The notes under the pieces are model-generated. The model was not told the origin of the DNA. It saw only the letters and a list, made by a program, of their open reading frames with translations, and ran no database searches. The translations under genes and the position numbers were made by a program. Shown here piece by piece: positions 63,522 to 64,000 of a DNA stretch of 64,000 bases (the first letter of the stretch is position 1; every line of letters begins with the position of its first letter). The stretch comes from Lycocorax pyrrhopterus obiensis (Eukaryota; Chordata; Aves; Passeriformes; Paradisaeidae): positions 3,279,136-3,343,135 of the forward strand of contig JACSVZ010000024.1 in NCBI GenBank assembly GCA_014706295.1, given 5' to 3'.

Positions 63522-63642
63522 GGCGGTGCCGGGGCCGTGCGGGGCCCAGGCGCGGCCGCGCGTTCGAACCAACCGCCGCCGCCAGCCGGCCAATCGCGGC
63601 GCGGCGCAGGACGGTGACGCGCCCGCGGAGCGCCGCCGGGCG
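63522..63642. promoter_or_regulatory. Bidirectional CDCA8/AIRIM promoter with CHR and CCAAT box
   Basis: Only 121 bp separate the two start codons, in a CpG island extending from about 63.16 kb to the window end. A palindromic TTCGAA at 63563-63568 matches the cell-cycle genes homology region (CHR, bound by DREAM/MuvB). A CCAAT box (NF-Y) lies at 63590-63594, about 22 bp away. A TGACGC (CRE-like) lies near 63614, and an ATGGCGGC (YY1-like) overlaps the AIRIM start region. There is no TATA box. CHR plus CCAAT is the known arrangement at G2/M genes, which fits CDCA8. Confidence 0.8.
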
Positions 63643-64000
63643 ATGACGGCGATGGCGGCGGTGGCGGCCGCGCTCCGGGCCTGGGCGGAGGCGGCGGCGC
63701 GGGCGGAGGCGGCGGCGAGGGCGGCTCTGGCCGCCTGGGCTCCGCTGCTGGGCGCGCTGGCCGCGCTGGCGGCGCAGATGCGGGCGGTGCGGCGGCTGCC
63801 GTGGGTCGCGACGCCGCTCGGCGCCTTCCCGGAGCTGCGGGCGCGGCTGTGGCAGAAGCAGCGCGGCGCGGCCGAGGCGCTGATGGAGCAGCTTGGCGGG
63901 CGGCGGTGAGGAGGCGGCCGGGGCCGGGCGGGCAGGGGGCGAGAGCCCGGCTGACCCCGCTGTGCCGGCAGGGAGGAGCTCCGGGCCGTGCGGGACGCCG
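63643..64000 (+). CDS. AIRIM: AIRIM (C1orf109 homologue), 5' part, cut by the window end
   Basis: Exon 1 (63643-63905, 87 codons plus 2 nt) and the start of exon 2 (63972 to the end), joined by a 66-bp GT-AG intron with matching phase. The assembled peptide has a very Ala-rich N-terminal helix, then PWVATPLGAFPELRARLWQK, MEQLGGRREELRAVRDA. This follows the human C1orf109/AIRIM pattern of FPDL, LRRKQ and LDKLGERL. AIRIM works with the AFG2A/AFG2B AAA-ATPases and CINP in 60S ribosome maturation and replisome-linked protein turnover. The start was chosen by length match and because it lies just after the shared promoter. An in-frame ATG at 63520 overlaps the CDCA8 start and is unlikely to be used. 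High GC and alanine run-up are probably compositional. Confidence 0.85.

Overview
The window is vertebrate nuclear DNA, almost certainly from a bird and probably a songbird. Genes are split by GT-AG introns with large introns and CpG-island promoters. There are no Alu- or L1-type repeats, and the interspersed repeats I can recognise are avian-type retroviral LTRs. The species assignment is inference.

Three protein genes can be assembled exon by exon. (1) EPHA10, + strand, 21183-45359: 17 coding exons, every splice phase consistent, 1001 codons. It encodes a complete Eph receptor (signal peptide, ephrin-binding domain, Cys-rich/EGF-like region, two fibronectin III domains, one membrane helix, kinase fold, SAM domain, C-terminal GVQV). 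The kinase fold has lost the VAIK lysine, the HRD aspartate, the DFG aspartate and the activation-loop tyrosine, so it is a pseudokinase. (2) CDCA8 (borealin, chromosomal passenger complex), - strand, 59812-63521: 10 coding exons, 302 codons. (3) The first two coding exons of AIRIM (C1orf109), + strand, from 63643 and running off the right end. CDCA8 and AIRIM are head to head across a 121-bp GC-rich promoter that carries a CHR (TTCGAA) and a CCAAT box, the usual signature of G2/M-controlled genes. The order and orientation AIRIM-CDCA8-EPHA10 match the human chromosome 1p34 block.

Layout: 1-20.9 kb is gene-free on what I can see. It holds an ERVK-type solo LTR (3761-4125), an ERVL-type solo LTR (10011-11134), a third LTR-like block (about 19.6-20.45 kb), low-complexity tracts and several AT-rich, homeodomain-site-rich blocks that resemble conserved regulatory DNA. 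The EPHA10 CpG island and first exon lie at about 20.93-21.3 kb and the gene runs to 45.4 kb, with a probable 2.5-kb 3'UTR to about 47.9 kb. A second ERVL-type solo LTR, in the opposite orientation, follows at 48317-49178. Then comes about 9 kb with no gene, an LTR with recognisable promoter and poly(A) signals (about 58447-58985), and the CDCA8/AIRIM pair.

I found no RNA gene, CRISPR array, transposase or prokaryote-like system. The points most worth following are the bird EPHA10 pseudokinase lesions, a GC-AG intron inside its kinase region, the CHR/CCAAT bidirectional promoter, three solo LTRs with target-site duplications, and a 30-bp minisatellite that creates false open frames.
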